DNA of 64,000 nucleotides from positions 39,750 through 103,749 of the forward strand of contig JAJQIH010000016.1 of the NCBI GenBank assembly GCA_021199305.1, read 5' to 3'. Below, piece by piece: positions 1-8,322 of this stretch; the stretch's first letter is position 1, and each line of letters opens with the position of its first letter. This DNA is from Ruminococcus sp. (GTDB lineage: Bacteria > Bacillota > Clostridia > Oscillospirales > Ruminococcaceae). The position numbers and the translations under genes were made by a program. Under the pieces are notes generated by a model, which was not told the origin of the DNA, ran no database searches, and saw only the letters and a program-made list of their open reading frames with translations.

Positions 1-447
1 GCCAGGATAAAGCTCGATGTTGTGAATAAAGGTACCAACCGGAATGTTTGCCATCTGCATAGCGTTACCAGGCTTAACGTCTGCGTCTGCTCCGCTTCTT
101 ACTGTATCGCCGACATTCAATCCGTTAGGAGCTAAGATATATCTCTTCTCTCCGTCCTCATACTGAACCAAAGCGATAAATGCTGAACGGTTCGGGTCAT
201 ACTCGATTGTAAGAACCTTAGCGTCCATATTAAGCTTATTTCTCTTAAAGTCGATTATACGGTACTTTCTTCTCTCTCCGCCGCCTCTGTGACGAACAGT
301 AATTCTACCGTAGCTGTTTCTGCCTGATTTTTTCTTCATTGGCTCAAGCAGACTTCTTTCAGGAGCCACCTTTGACAATCCTGAGTAATCGGTAACTGTC
401 ATACCTCTTCTACCAGGAGTCGTAGGCTTGTAGCTCTTTATTGCCAT
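1..447 (-). CDS. rplB: 50S ribosomal protein L2, N-terminal part (cut by window edge)
   Basis: Reading the minus strand from the ATG at 447 gives a protein starting [15 protein letters not shown], the standard start of bacterial L2, followed by the [12 protein letters not shown] and [12 protein letters not shown] segments of the RNA-binding domain. The 149 codons run open to the first base of the window, so the C-terminal part (about 125 residues in the family) lies outside. L2 binds 23S rRNA near the peptidyl-transferase centre. It follows rplW on the same strand, in the usual S10 operon order S10-L3-L4-L23-L2. The 96-nt gap from rplW contains a small GGGAAG/CTTCCC hairpin (about 481-497). 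Confidence 0.97.
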   Translation of the reverse strand, partial: MAIKSYKPTTPGRRGMTVTDYSGLSKVAPERSLLEPMKKKSGRNSYGRITVRHRGGGERRKYRIIDFKRNKLNMDAKVLTIEYDPNRSAFIALVQYEDGEKRYILAPNGLNVGDTVRSGADADVKPGNAMQMANIPVGTFIHNIELYPG

Positions 448-543
448 ATTATAGTTCACTCCTTTTGAGTTTAGTTTTGCGGGAAGGGGTGCTTCCCATA
501 CTTACGCTTCCATATCTGAAGCTTATTCTTCGGGGCTTATCAA

Positions 544-840
544 TTAAACGAGGTTGTTAAAGAACTCAATTGTCTTTTCGCCCTCTTTAAGTGTAACTAT
601 TGCCTTTTTCCAATCAGGCGTATAGCCCTCAAATCTGCCCATTCTTCTCTTTCTGCCCTTGACGCTGATTGTATTTACCTTTGCAACCTTAACGCCAAAG
701 AGCTGTTCAACAGCGCTCTTTATTTCGAACTTGTTAGCGTTCTTTGCAACCTTGAATGTGTACTTGTTCATTTCAAGATTTTCCATAGAAGCTTCTGTGA
801 TGATAGGCTTTAAAATAATATCTTGAGCGGTCTTTTCCAT
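544..840 (-). CDS. rplW: 50S ribosomal protein L23
   Basis: This 98-residue protein has the L23 family length and signatures: a start with KPIITEASM, the central [25 protein letters not shown], and the [14 protein letters not shown] loop that contacts 23S rRNA. L23 lines the peptide exit tunnel and docks trigger factor and SRP. Its ATG shares one base (840) with the end of the rplD stop codon, which implies translational coupling. It sits in the S10 operon between rplD and rplB. Confidence 0.97.
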   Translation of the reverse strand: MEKTAQDIILKPIITEASMENLEMNKYTFKVAKNANKFEIKSAVEQLFGVKVAKVNTISVKGRKRRMGRFEGYTPDWKKAIVTLKEGEKTIEFFNNLV

Positions 841-1463
841 TATGCGTAAACCTCCTCAATCTTTTCAACTGCCGACTTTGCAACTATAAACTTGTCATAG
901 TTTAAAATGTCGTATACGTTAAGCGTACCAACAGTTGCGGTCTTTACTCCGCTGATGTTGTTTGCGCTCTTGACAACCTTGAGGTCAACCTCTGGCATTA
1001 CGATAAGTGCCTTACCTTCAACCTTCAGAGCCTTCAGCATTTCAACTATCGTCTTTGTCTTGAATTCCTCAACTGTGATGTTGTCAACAACAACGATTTC
1101 ATTTTCCAAAGCCTTTGAAGAAAGCGCCGACTTCATTGCAAGTCTCTTTTCCTTCTTATTAAGCGAATAGCTGTAATCTCTCGGCTTAGGACCTAAAGCA
1201 ACTCCTCCGTGTACCCACTGTGGAGCGCGGATAGAACCCTGTCTTGCGTGACCTGTTCCCTTTTGTCTCCAAGGCTTCTTTCCTCCGCCTCTTACTTCTG
1301 TTCTTGTAAGAGTGGACTGTGTGCCCTGTCTCTGGTTAGCCAAATAGTTTACAACCATTGCGTGCATAACCGTCTTGTTTGGTGTGATTCCAAATACAGA
1401 ATCCTTTAGCTCAGCAGTAGAAACCTCTACGCCCTTCATATCATAAACTGAAACCTGTGGCAT
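840..1463 (-). CDS. rplD: 50S ribosomal protein L4
   Basis: The 207 residues match L4 in length and sequence. The conserved tunnel-loop region is present ([31 protein letters not shown]), followed by [14 protein letters not shown] and the globular C-terminal domain. L4 is an early assembly protein and forms the tunnel constriction with L22. In E. coli it also represses the S10 operon by acting on its leader; whether that holds here is unknown, but a structured leader with a terminator-like hairpin precedes rpsJ. A GAGGAGG ribosome-binding site precedes the ATG, 18 nt after rplC. Confidence 0.97.
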   Translation of the reverse strand: MPQVSVYDMKGVEVSTAELKDSVFGITPNKTVMHAMVVNYLANQRQGTQSTLTRTEVRGGGKKPWRQKGTGHARQGSIRAPQWVHGGVALGPKPRDYSYSLNKKEKRLAMKSALSSKALENEIVVVDNITVEEFKTKTIVEMLKALKVEGKALIVMPEVDLKVVKSANNISGVKTATVGTLNVYDILNYDKFIVAKSAVEKIEEVYA

Positions 1464-1481
1464 ATTAACTTCCTCCTCTCA

Positions 1482-2117
1482 CTAAGCCTTCTTAACGCAG
1501 TCAACGATAGTAACTGTTCCGTTCTTAGGACCTGGAATAGCACCCTTGATTGCGATAAGATTATTCTCTGCGTCAACCTTTACTACTGTAAGGTTCTGAA
1601 CAGTAACCTTTGTGTTACCATACTGTCCAGGCATTCCCTTACCCTTGAAAATTCTCGACGGCGATGAGCAAGCGCCCATTGATCCTGCGTGTCTGTGAAC
1701 CGGTCCTGTACCGTGAGATTCTTTAAGTCTTGCGAAGTTGTGACGCTTGATTGTTCCCGAAAATCCGTGACCCTTGCTCTTTCCGCTGACGTCAACAATG
1801 TCGCCCTCAGAAAAAGTATCAGCCTTTACGATATCTCCGACATTCAAATTGTCAATGCTGTCAAGACGAAATTCCTTCAAAGTTCTCTTCAAAGCAACGT
1901 CCGCCTTCTTGAAATGACCTGTAAGAGGCTTATTTACTCTCTTAGGTCTGATGTCGCCGAAGCCAAGCTGAACTGCGTTATAGCCGTCGTTTTCAACAGT
2001 CTTCTTCTGAACGACAACGCAAGGACCTGCTTCAACAACAGTAACAGGAATTACCTTTCCTGCTTCATCGAAAATCTGAGTCATACCGATTTTCTTTCCG
2101 ATGATTCCCTTTTCCAT
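1482..2117 (-). CDS. rplC: 50S ribosomal protein L3
   Basis: The 211-residue protein begins [16 protein letters not shown], the L3 start, and contains the diagnostic [34 protein letters not shown] segment, the extension that reaches the peptidyl-transferase centre. L3 is one of the assembly initiators of the large subunit. A strong AAGGAGG ribosome-binding site sits 8 nt ahead of the ATG. It is separated from rpsJ by 96 nt with no clear terminator, so the operon continues through it. Confidence 0.97.
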   Translation of the reverse strand: MEKGIIGKKIGMTQIFDEAGKVIPVTVVEAGPCVVVQKKTVENDGYNAVQLGFGDIRPKRVNKPLTGHFKKADVALKRTLKEFRLDSIDNLNVGDIVKADTFSEGDIVDVSGKSKGHGFSGTIKRHNFARLKESHGTGPVHRHAGSMGACSSPSRIFKGKGMPGQYGNTKVTVQNLTVVKVDAENNLIAIKGAIPGPKNGTVTIVDCVKKA

Positions 2118-2213
2118 TATTTTTCCTCCTTATGGTTATTGGTCGGTTTCCCGACATGACCTGCGTGAAGACACTTAAAAACCCGCATCAGACGGATTTC
2201 AAACAAAAATCAA

Positions 2214-2528
2214 TTACTTGATTTCCATTACAATGTCAACACTTGCAGGAAGCTCAAGGTTCTGAAGAGCTGCTGTGGTTTCGTCAGTTGGGCGGAGAAC
2301 GTCGATAAGTCTTTTATGAGTTCTCATCTCAAACTGCTCACGGCTATCCTTATACTTGTGAACCGCACGAAGGATAGTAATAACCTCCTTGTCAGTCGGA
2401 AGTGGGATAGGTCCTGAAACCTTTGCTCCTGTACGCTTTGCAGCTTCAACAATCTTTGCTGCTGCTGAATCTACTACTGCGTGCTCATAACCCTTGATTT
2501 TAATTCTAAGCTTTTCATTGACTGCCAT
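2214..2528 (-). CDS. rpsJ: 30S ribosomal protein S10
   Basis: The 104 residues contain [17 protein letters not shown] and the S10 loop [40 protein letters not shown], giving an unambiguous match to S10/NusE. Besides its place in the 30S head, S10 is the NusB partner in transcription antitermination. It is the first gene of the operon and is preceded by about 400 nt of structured untranslated leader. A strong AAGGAGGCGATTT ribosome-binding site precedes the ATG. Confidence 0.97.
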   Translation of the reverse strand: MAVNEKLRIKIKGYEHAVVDSAAAKIVEAAKRTGAKVSGPIPLPTDKEVITILRAVHKYKDSREQFEMRTHKRLIDVLRPTDETTAALQNLELPASVDIVMEIK

Positions 2529-2925
2529 TTAAATCGCCTCCTTGTAAAGTCTTGAATATTGGGGGCTAAGCCTACCTTTTCGTTAAAGCTCCTGTCCGTT
2601 TCCCTGATCTTCGGGACAAGACAAGCAGTCTTTTTAAGTAGGTATCTGTAAATCCTTCAACGCTTCCGTGTGTTCCCTGTGAGATTCAATAAAAAACCCG
2701 AAGCTTTATTATCACTTCGGTTGACAGAACACACAAACCCGTACAGTATCAAGCGTTAGTGGCATAGCCATTCGCAAGAAACGCTTAACACATACTGTGT
2801 TTTAAGTATTACAGCCGCCCGGTTTAAAATCGGACATACTCCACGAGAATTACCGCACCTTCTGTACGCAACCTCCCGCTTCAACGCATATCATGCAGTC
2901 ATCTGCGGCAGTTCACCGCAGTGCA
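2529..2925 (-). promoter_or_regulatory. Structured 5' leader of the S10 operon
   Basis: This stretch of about 400 nt between the predicted start of transcription (about 2925) and rpsJ has no credible ORF but contains several perfect inverted repeats. They are CTGCGG/CCGCAG (2903-2908 with 2916-2921); ACAGTAT/ATACTGT (2743-2749 with 2792-2798), enclosing AAGCGTT/AACGCTT (2751-2757 with 2780-2786) and TGGC/GCCA (2760-2763 with 2767-2770); and GTGTGTTC/GAACACAC (2668-2675 with 2727-2734), enclosing a terminator-like hairpin. This nesting suggests a regulatory RNA. Ribosomal-protein control of S10 leaders is known in proteobacteria; the ligand here is unknown. Confidence 0.65.
2691..2720 (-). terminator. 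Attenuator-like terminator inside the S10 leader
   Basis: In the minus-strand RNA, CCGAAG (2715-2720) pairs with CUUCGG (2698-2703) and is followed by G and six U residues (2691-2696). It lies downstream of the predicted operon promoter and upstream of rpsJ, so it can only end leader transcripts. The enclosing GTGTGTTC/GAACACAC stem may compete with or stabilise it. The 6-bp stem is short, so efficiency may be partial. Confidence 0.5.
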
Positions 2926-2931
2926 AGACTT

Positions 2932-2960
2932 ATTTTACCATTTGTGCAATATAAAATCAA
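2932..2960 (-). promoter_or_regulatory. Promoter of the S10 operon
   Basis: On the minus strand, TTGATT (2955-2960) is separated by exactly 17 bp from TAAAAT (2932-2937). Spacing and boxes fit the vegetative sigma factor. Predicted start near 2925. Confidence 0.65.
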
Positions 2961-3070
2961 TATAAAATGGCAAAAATAACGTGTAGAAATTTCGGCGCTT
3001 TTTTCTTGATTTTTTGTACAATTTGTACAAAGCGGCTTTTTTATTTCAATAAAGTGTGGTTGGCCCACGT

Positions 3071-3090
3071 AAAAGCACTAAATGTAGTGC
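3071..3090 (-). terminator. Terminator after the lipoprotein gene
   Basis: Minus-strand RNA forms GCACTA-CATT-TAGTGC (3075-3090) followed by four U residues. It lies 15 nt beyond the stop of the 3105-3773 gene. Confidence 0.5.
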
Positions 3091-3104
3091 ACAAGCTAAA
3101 TCTT

Positions 3105-3773
3105 CTATCCTTCTCTGTCCTTTAGCGGATTGTCAATTTCCTTAACAGCATTTATATCAGTAATTTCAACCTTGTAGGAATGGCTGCTCTCCTCGCCGTC
3201 GGTATCAACCACCGACAGCTCCTCAAAGTACAAAAGCTCGTCATTTTCGTCAAAGTGATAAACTGCAGTAAATTCAACTACTCCGTCGTCGCTGTCAAAG
3301 CTGTCTGGGCTATAGGTATAAGAACATACAACCTCGCCGTCCTGCTCGGTTTTCTCTACCGTTTCTATTGCGTTTCGCTCGTAAGGAAGATAATCCCCGC
3401 TCGCCTGAGGGTGTAACGAATCTCTGTTGTAGGCTTCAAAATCGTTGTCGCCGTATTGAGTAAAGGTATACTCGCCGTTTTGCTCGGTAAAGCATTCAAA
3501 TCCGTTGTTGTACTGGATATAGCTTTCCTCCTCATAACCGCCTGTATATAAATAGGTAAGGCTGTCCTTTTCGTCATACATAAATACAAACTCCTGCTCA
3601 ACCTCGTTGGTATCCTCGTTTGTGATAACAACTCTCGCTGAGTCGTAGGATTCGTACTGCTCACGAGCCGCTTCTACAAGCTCCTCACCGTCAAGCGGAT
3701 CGCCTTCTGTTACGCTGCAGGCTGAAAGTGACAGAACTGCTGCCGCTATGCCTAAAATTACAACTTTTCTCAT
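3105..3773 (-). CDS. Putative lipoprotein, unknown function
   Basis: The 222-residue protein starts MRKVVILGIAAAVLSLSACS, a signal peptide ending in a lipobox (LSAC) that places it on the outer face of the membrane. The mature part is acidic and rich in Tyr, Glu and Asp, with several strand-like segments (VVEFTAVYHFDENDELLYFEEL near the C terminus) recalling the beta-sheet folds of small lipoproteins that carry LppX/LolA-like or DUF domains. No catalytic motif is visible. It follows the S1-domain gene with a terminator between them, so it may be partly independent. Function unknown. Confidence 0.75.
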   Translation of the reverse strand: MRKVVILGIAAAVLSLSACSVTEGDPLDGEELVEAAREQYESYDSARVVITNEDTNEVEQEFVFMYDEKDSLTYLYTGGYEEESYIQYNNGFECFTEQNGEYTFTQYGDNDFEAYNRDSLHPQASGDYLPYERNAIETVEKTEQDGEVVCSYTYSPDSFDSDDGVVEFTAVYHFDENDELLYFEELSVVDTDGEESSHSYKVEITDINAVKEIDNPLKDREG

Positions 3774-3788
3774 TTAATCCTTCTCCTG

Positions 3789-3817
3789 AAAACAAAAGGG
3801 GCGATACTCTGCCCCTT
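3789..3817 (-). terminator. Terminator after the S1-domain gene
   Basis: Minus-strand RNA has AAGGGGC and GCCCCTT arms (3796-3817) followed by TTTGTTTT. It lies just past the stop at 3830 and ahead of the ribosome-binding site of the lipoprotein gene. Confidence 0.6.
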
Positions 3818-3829
3818 GATATTATGTAG

Positions 3830-4318
3830 TTATCTGCGCCTTGTGCCGCCACGACGTCTGTTGTCGTTAGCGCGCTTTAAGTCGCTTATTCTCTCCTCGC
3901 TTGAAGCTTTGAACTTGCTTAGCATATCTTCAAAGTTTGCATCTCCGCTTGGCTTTGAAACGTATCCGTCGCCGTAATATGCAGGCTCAGGCTCTTTTTT
4001 CTCGACCGCCTGTTTTTTAGCCGCATTCTTGTTGCCAGCAGACGGTTTGCCCTTCTGAGCGCCACGCCTGTCGTTCTTTGGTTTTTCCTCGGCACGCTTT
4101 ATCGACATTCCAATTTTGCCGTTGTCGTCAACCTTTATTACCTTGACCTTGACGGTCTGACCCTTCTTAAGCACCTCGTTTATATCATTGACAAACGAGC
4201 TTGAAATTTCAGAAATGTGTACCATTCCGGTAACCTTTCCTTCAACCTCAACAAATGCTCCGAACTTAGTTATCCCCGTAACCTTTCCCTCGTATATTTT
4301 TCCTACCTCAACCTGCAT
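3830..4318 (-). CDS. yabR: S1-domain RNA-binding protein (YabR-like)
   Basis: Residues 1-75 form a single S1 domain (VGKIYEGKVTGITKFGAFVEV, GMVHISEIS, GKIGMSIKRAEE). The rest is a basic and then acidic low-complexity tail rich in Lys, Asn and Arg, ending RRRGGTRRR. In Bacillus an S1 protein (YabR) is encoded directly after divIC, as here. The role is probably RNA or ribosome binding; the exact target is unknown. The total of 162 residues fits Clostridial homologues. The ribosome-binding site GGAAGG is distant (about 14 nt) from the ATG. Confidence 0.85.
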   Translation of the reverse strand: MQVEVGKIYEGKVTGITKFGAFVEVEGKVTGMVHISEISSSFVNDINEVLKKGQTVKVKVIKVDDNGKIGMSIKRAEEKPKNDRRGAQKGKPSAGNKNAAKKQAVEKKEPEPAYYGDGYVSKPSGDANFEDMLSKFKASSEERISDLKRANDNRRRGGTRRR

Positions 4319-4359
4319 AAAGCTTTTTTGTACCTTCCTTGAATAATTTTTTAAAGCTA

Positions 4360-4728
4360 CTATTCGTCAGACTCCTCGCTGGACGATATAACGTCCGACG
4401 ATGTGCTTTCCTTTATATAAAAGCGCTTTTCGTTTGGATATGCGTAGCCGTACTGTTCGATAGCAATCATTTCCATATAAGCGTTTTCATCCTCTCCGCC
4501 AAGTATTCTCTCGTACTCGTCGTTTTCCTGGGTTGCAGCTGTAATCTGCTCCTTCAAGTCCTCAAGAACCGCCTGCTGCTCGTTCATTTCAACCTCTGTC
4601 TGAATTATAACTATAACAGCGTAAACTATAAATGCGATAAGTGCAATCATTCCAATGCGTGAAGCAAAAGACGCTCTTTTATTTTTTCTCTTGTTTATAA
4701 CCTCAGATGCGTTATTTACAACCGGCAT
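4360..4728 (-). CDS. divIC: Septum formation initiator, DivIC/FtsB family
   Basis: This 122-residue bitopic membrane protein has a short basic cytoplasmic N terminus (KRKNKRASF), one membrane helix (residues about 27-46, IGMIALIAFIVYAVIVII), then a coiled coil (NEQQAVLEDLKEQITAATQENDEYERIL) and the conserved YMEMIAIEQYGYAYPNEKRFY segment typical of DivIC/FtsB. It takes part in divisome assembly with FtsL and DivIB. The order yabP-yabQ-divIC-S1 is the same as in Bacillus, which supports the call. Confidence 0.9.
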   Translation of the reverse strand: MPVVNNASEVINKRKNKRASFASRIGMIALIAFIVYAVIVIIQTEVEMNEQQAVLEDLKEQITAATQENDEYERILGGEDENAYMEMIAIEQYGYAYPNEKRFYIKESTSSDVISSSEESDE

Positions 4729-4768
4729 TTGTCATTACACTCCTTTCGCAAAATTTTTTAATTGGCAC

Positions 4769-5005
4769 TTAGCCTACATCCGCCCATACATCCTCGTGTG
4801 AAACGTATTCGCCACGAGCCAGCTCCTCATCAGCCTTATCTATTTTCTTCTTTTCCTCTGCTGTAACCTTAGTAAAATCAGGATCCCAGGCTAATATGCT
4901 TTCCTTTGAATTTTCCACTATTGAAACCCTCTCCCTGAAAGTGTTGCTGTTTCGACTTTCCCAGGCTGAAAGACGTTGTGTATTGCCTTGAAAAGCGCAA
5001 TACAC
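4769..5005 (-). pseudogene. Antitoxin-like fragment between yabQ and divIC
   Basis: The open frame encodes 78 residues. Only the last 45 or so look like a real protein (AWDPDFTKVTAEEKKKID, then ADEELARGEYVSHEDVW). They resemble the C-terminal tails of RelB/Phd-type antitoxins, where a short acidic helix binds a toxin. The first 29 residues are unlike any family start. A GTG at 4918 preceded by GGGAGAGGG would give 49 residues. No toxin gene follows. It interrupts a gene order otherwise conserved from Bacillus to Clostridia, so it is probably the remnant of an inserted module. The antitoxin label is a resemblance, not a firm match. Confidence 0.35.
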
Positions 5006-5031
5006 TATATGTTTATTATAGCCGTAAAGTC

Positions 5032-5511
5032 TTAAACTTTCAAGACTTTTTTTGAACTTTTCTCGGATTTTTTTCTCTTTCGGCGAATTTTTTTACATCT
5101 CGCTCCAAGCGGGCTGAGGATTTTAAAAATTATCGGTCTCAGAAGCCTTCGCCACAAAAAGCGCCCTGTCCATTTCAAGGCGGCGACTATTCTTTCTCTT
5201 GCTCCTGTTACTACCCTTTTCACAAGCTCGCCGAGCGTAAAAATATAGAGAAAAAAGCCGAGCAGGTTTCCCAAAAGCAAAAAACCTCTTAGCTGCCCTC
5301 TTGCGAACGTCATCGAAAAGATAAAGAACCAGAATCCGCAAAAGAGCATAAAAAGCATATCCTCTATAAACACCAGCCACGAGCGATGAGGGAAAATTAT
5401 TCGCACTATTCTTGTTACCTCGTAGATTACACCGAAAATTACGCCAATCGCAATCGACAAAGCGAAAAGCGACAGCTCGGTTTCAGGCTCGAACATATAT
5501 GACGGAATCAT
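5032..5511 (-). CDS. yabQ: Spore cortex protein YabQ
   Basis: The 159-residue membrane protein has three to four hydrophobic segments (LSLFALSIAIGVIFGVIYEV; WLVFIEDMLFMLFCGFWFFI; FLLLGNLLGFFLYIFTLGEL) and a long basic C-terminal tail ending in KKIRRKRKKSEKSS. The FEDML/FWFF core matches the YabQ family, which is needed for spore cortex formation in Bacillus. It overlaps the yabP stop by 4 nt, so the two are translationally coupled. Confidence 0.88.
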   Translation of the reverse strand: MIPSYMFEPETELSLFALSIAIGVIFGVIYEVTRIVRIIFPHRSWLVFIEDMLFMLFCGFWFFIFSMTFARGQLRGFLLLGNLLGFFLYIFTLGELVKRVVTGARERIVAALKWTGRFLWRRLLRPIIFKILSPLGARCKKIRRKRKKSEKSSKKVLKV

Positions 5512-5786
5512 CTCATCAGCCTCTTTATAGCGTTTGGCTTTTTGGTAAGCTTTCGGTTTGTGTAGGAGATAGTTCTGATTTCGCCGACAATTTCAGCGTC
5601 GCCCGAATCCACATTTACTGAATTTACGTGGAGATTCTTCCCCTTTATCACAAGTTCTCCTAATGTTGTAAACAGCACTATCGCTTCCTCGTTAAAGCTG
5701 TCAATGTCAGTAACTCCTGTGAGCCGAAGCAGCGAGCGATTCTGAAGCGTTAAATCTGACGGCTTTGTCAGTACCTTTTCATTCAT
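5508..5786 (-). CDS. yabP: Sporulation protein YabP
   Basis: The 92-residue protein has the YabP core SLLRLTGVTDIDSFNEEAIVLFTTLGELVIKGKNLHV, a beta-rich domain shared with YqfC. In Bacillus it is made in the mother cell and is needed with YabQ for cortex assembly. The start chosen is the ATG at 5786 because GGAGG lies at ideal distance; an upstream in-frame ATG at 5810 lacks a site. The stop overlaps yabQ. A sigma-E promoter would be expected but none was recognised. Confidence 0.88.
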   Translation of the reverse strand: MNEKVLTKPSDLTLQNRSLLRLTGVTDIDSFNEEAIVLFTTLGELVIKGKNLHVNSVNVDSGDAEIVGEIRTISYTNRKLTKKPNAIKRLMR

Positions 5787-5839
5787 TTTAATTCCTCCCG
5801 GATAAAGCAAAAATCATACTAAATAAAGCAATTTTCATA

Positions 5840-5874
5840 TTGCGTTTGCGCCTGCTTTTATGCTATACTATACT
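5840..5874 (+). promoter_or_regulatory. Promoter region of the GH74 gene
   Basis: TTGCGC (5846-5851) is followed after 17 bp by TATACT (5869-5874). A second solution, TTGCGT (5840-5845) plus 18 bp plus TATACT (5864-5869), overlaps it. An AAGGAG site precedes the ATG at 5912. Confidence 0.5.
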
Positions 5875-5911
5875 TGCATATAATGTATAATATGATTAAG
5901 GAGAATTATTT

Positions 5912-8212
5912 ATGAATGCGAAGAGATTACTTTCGTTTGCCTTAACTCTTTCTGTTACTGTCGGCTGCCTTGCAGGCTGTACAGACGATTCTGACGACAC
6001 TATCGCTCAGGAAAATCTTTACAACAGCGAAACTGTAACAGAAACAGGCTTTGAATGGTCTAACGTCACAATTGTCGGCGGCGGATACATTCCAGGTATG
6101 GTTTACAACGAAACTGAAGAAGGTCTTGTCTATGTCAAAACCGATATAGGCGGCGCTTACCGAAAGAAAAAGGGCGAGGACGAATGGACCTGTATCACCG
6201 ACTGCTTTGGAAGCGAGGACGACAACTCAAACGACTGGAACTACAACTGTATTGAGAGCATAGCTACCGACCCGATTGAACCATCGAGAGTATATATGTC
6301 CTGCGGAACCTCTTATGGCGGCGACGGCTGTATTATGTATTCCTACGATTACGGCGATCATTGGACAAAGGTCGACTTTGATTTTTCAATGGGCGGAAAC
6401 GACTACGGAAGAAACTGCGGCGAACGTCTTATGATTGACCCTAACGACAACAGCAGAATCTACTACGGTTCTCACTCGAAGGGTATGTTTGTTTCAAACG
6501 ACTACGGTCAGACCTGGGAGAACCTTGAAAGCTTCCCTACTGTCGGAAGCTACCACGACGGCTCGTATTCTTACGGAATTTTGTGGATTACCTGCGATAA
6601 GACAAGCTCTGACGAGGGCGAGTATACAAATCTTATCTTCTGCGGAGTTGCAGAAGCAAGCGGCGAAAAAGTCTACTACAGCGACGACGCTGGCGAAACC
6701 TGGAACACCCTTTTAAACGAAGAAACTGACAACGACGAGCATTACAGCTACTTCCCTTGTCAGGGTAAGGTTTCGGCTGACGGAAATCTTTACGTTACCT
6801 ACTCGTCTGAGGTAACTCAGGAGAAAAATCCCGCCAAGGGCAAGGTTTTCAAGTACAACATTGCTGACGGAACATGGACTAATATAACTCCGTTTACAGG
6901 CGAAACAGGACACGGCTATTGCGGAATTGCCGTTTACAAGGACGAAATGGTTGCAGTTACTACAATCTGCCACTGGGCAAGCGAGGATAACATTCTCGTT
7001 ACAAAGGACGGCGGCGAAACGTGGGTAGGCCTCTGGAACAAGGACGAGGACGGAAACACAACCAAGGACTACAACCTCGACATCTCAGACTCCGAATGGC
7101 TCAATTGGCAGGGCGGTCTGAAGCTCGGCTGGTGGACGTCGGGAGTTGCTATCAATCCGTTTAACCCTGACGAGCTTCTTTACGGAACAGGAGCTACGCT
7201 TTACGGCACAGACAACCTCACAAAAATCGGCGAGGAAAATATAAACATCAGCGTTGTAGCTGAGGGAATTGAGGAAACGGCTATTTTAGGCTTGTATTCG
7301 CCAAAGGACTGCGGCGAGGACACACCAGCTCTTTACTCTATCTTAGGCGACCTTTACGGCTTCAGGCACGACGACGTTGACACAGCGCCAGAGGAGCATT
7401 GGGGCGTATACAGCTTTAAGGCTGACGATTTGGCGGTAGCTGGAAACGATCCGAATGTTGTCGTCCGTACAACAAAGGAAATGGATCAGGGCTCAATTTG
7501 CTATTCGCTCGACGGCTCAAAGACGTGGCAGTTTGCCAAAACGCCTGACGGTGTAAGCGCAACGGCTGGCGGCGAGGCTGTTCTTTCAGCAGACGGCGAA
7601 ACGCTTATTTACTCGCCTGACGACGGTTCGGTAACCTCGTACGTAACCGACGACTGGGGCGAAACGTGGTCCGAGGTTCAGGGCTTAGGCTCAAATACAA
7701 CTATTATTGCAGATGAAGTAAATCCCAATAAGTTCTACGCTACCTACTCAAACGGAATTTATATGTCAACCGACAAGGGTAAAACCTTCGAGCTGATAAT
7801 TTCTACAATGGTAAGCAATATGACACTTGTAGCCAACAAGGAAATTGAAGGCGACCTCTGGGTATCGCTCGCTTCCGGTCCGCTTTATCATATTGAAAAC
7901 GCTGACGTCGGCGCAGAGCTTGTTGTAGCTGAGGGCGACATCGACTACACTTACGCCGTTTCAGTAGGAGCTGCTGAAAACGAAGGCGACTACGGCGCAA
8001 TTTACATCTACGGCTCTGTTGACGGAAAGGGCAACGGCGTTTATCAGTCAACCGATATGGGCAAGACCTGGGTTAAGATGAACAACGAAAACGAGCGCTG
8101 GGGAAATGTCAACAAGACAACCCTTGAAGCTGACCCGAAAGTTTACGGAAGAGTTTACCTCTCAACCAACGGCAGAGGAATATTGATGAGCGACGTCGCA
8201 AGCGACGACTAA
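5912..8212 (+). CDS. GH74 endo-xyloglucanase, lipoprotein
   Basis: The 766-residue protein has a signal peptide with lipobox LAGC (Cys23), so it is tethered outside the cell. The mature N terminus carries the GH74 signature (about residues 47-85: FEWSNVTIVGGGY, VYVKTDIGGAYR). The Asp in TDIGG corresponds to one catalytic Asp of the family, and GGNDYGRNCGERLMIDPND is also typical. At least eight Asp-box motifs (for example SNDYGQTW, SDDAGETW, TKDGGETW, STDMGKTW) mark the twin seven-bladed propellers. GH74 enzymes cleave the glucan backbone of xyloglucan. No dockerin or CBM follows the catalytic part. The gene is monocistronic with its own promoter and terminator. Confidence 0.92.
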   Translation: MNAKRLLSFALTLSVTVGCLAGCTDDSDDTIAQENLYNSETVTETGFEWSNVTIVGGGYIPGMVYNETEEGLVYVKTDIGGAYRKKKGEDEWTCITDCFGSEDDNSNDWNYNCIESIATDPIEPSRVYMSCGTSYGGDGCIMYSYDYGDHWTKVDFDFSMGGNDYGRNCGERLMIDPNDNSRIYYGSHSKGMFVSNDYGQTWENLESFPTVGSYHDGSYSYGILWITCDKTSSDEGEYTNLIFCGVAEASGEKVYYSDDAGETWNTLLNEETDNDEHYSYFPCQGKVSADGNLYVTYSSEVTQEKNPAKGKVFKYNIADGTWTNITPFTGETGHGYCGIAVYKDEMVAVTTICHWASEDNILVTKDGGETWVGLWNKDEDGNTTKDYNLDISDSEWLNWQGGLKLGWWTSGVAINPFNPDELLYGTGATLYGTDNLTKIGEENINISVVAEGIEETAILGLYSPKDCGEDTPALYSILGDLYGFRHDDVDTAPEEHWGVYSFKADDLAVAGNDPNVVVRTTKEMDQGSICYSLDGSKTWQFAKTPDGVSATAGGEAVLSADGETLIYSPDDGSVTSYVTDDWGETWSEVQGLGSNTTIIADEVNPNKFYATYSNGIYMSTDKGKTFELIISTMVSNMTLVANKEIEGDLWVSLASGPLYHIENADVGAELVVAEGDIDYTYAVSVGAAENEGDYGAIYIYGSVDGKGNGVYQSTDMGKTWVKMNNENERWGNVNKTTLEADPKVYGRVYLSTNGRGILMSDVASDD

Positions 8213-8236
8213 AAACTCAAAAACTAAAAAGCAAAA

Positions 8237-8266
8237 ACAAGTCGAATAAAATCGGCTTGTTTTTTG
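8237..8266 (+). terminator. Terminator of the GH74 gene
   Basis: ACAAGTCG and CGGCTTGT arms (one G-U pair) flank an 8-nt loop and are followed by a run of T residues. Confidence 0.75.
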
Positions 8267-8270
8267 CACT

Positions 8271-8300
8271 AAAAAAAGTCCCCCGAAAAACGAGGGACTT
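8271..8300 (-). terminator. Terminator of serC-serA
   Basis: Inverted repeat AAGTCCCCCG-AAAAA-CGAGGGACTT (8276-8300), read on the minus strand, is followed by seven T residues. It lies 22 nt beyond the serA stop. Confidence 0.75.
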
Positions 8301-8322
8301 TTCTTATTCCTTATTCTTTAAA

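Noticed and set aside
1689..2159. Plus-strand frame of 156 codons opposite rplC
   Set aside because: Antisense shadow of a ribosomal protein gene with strong codon bias.
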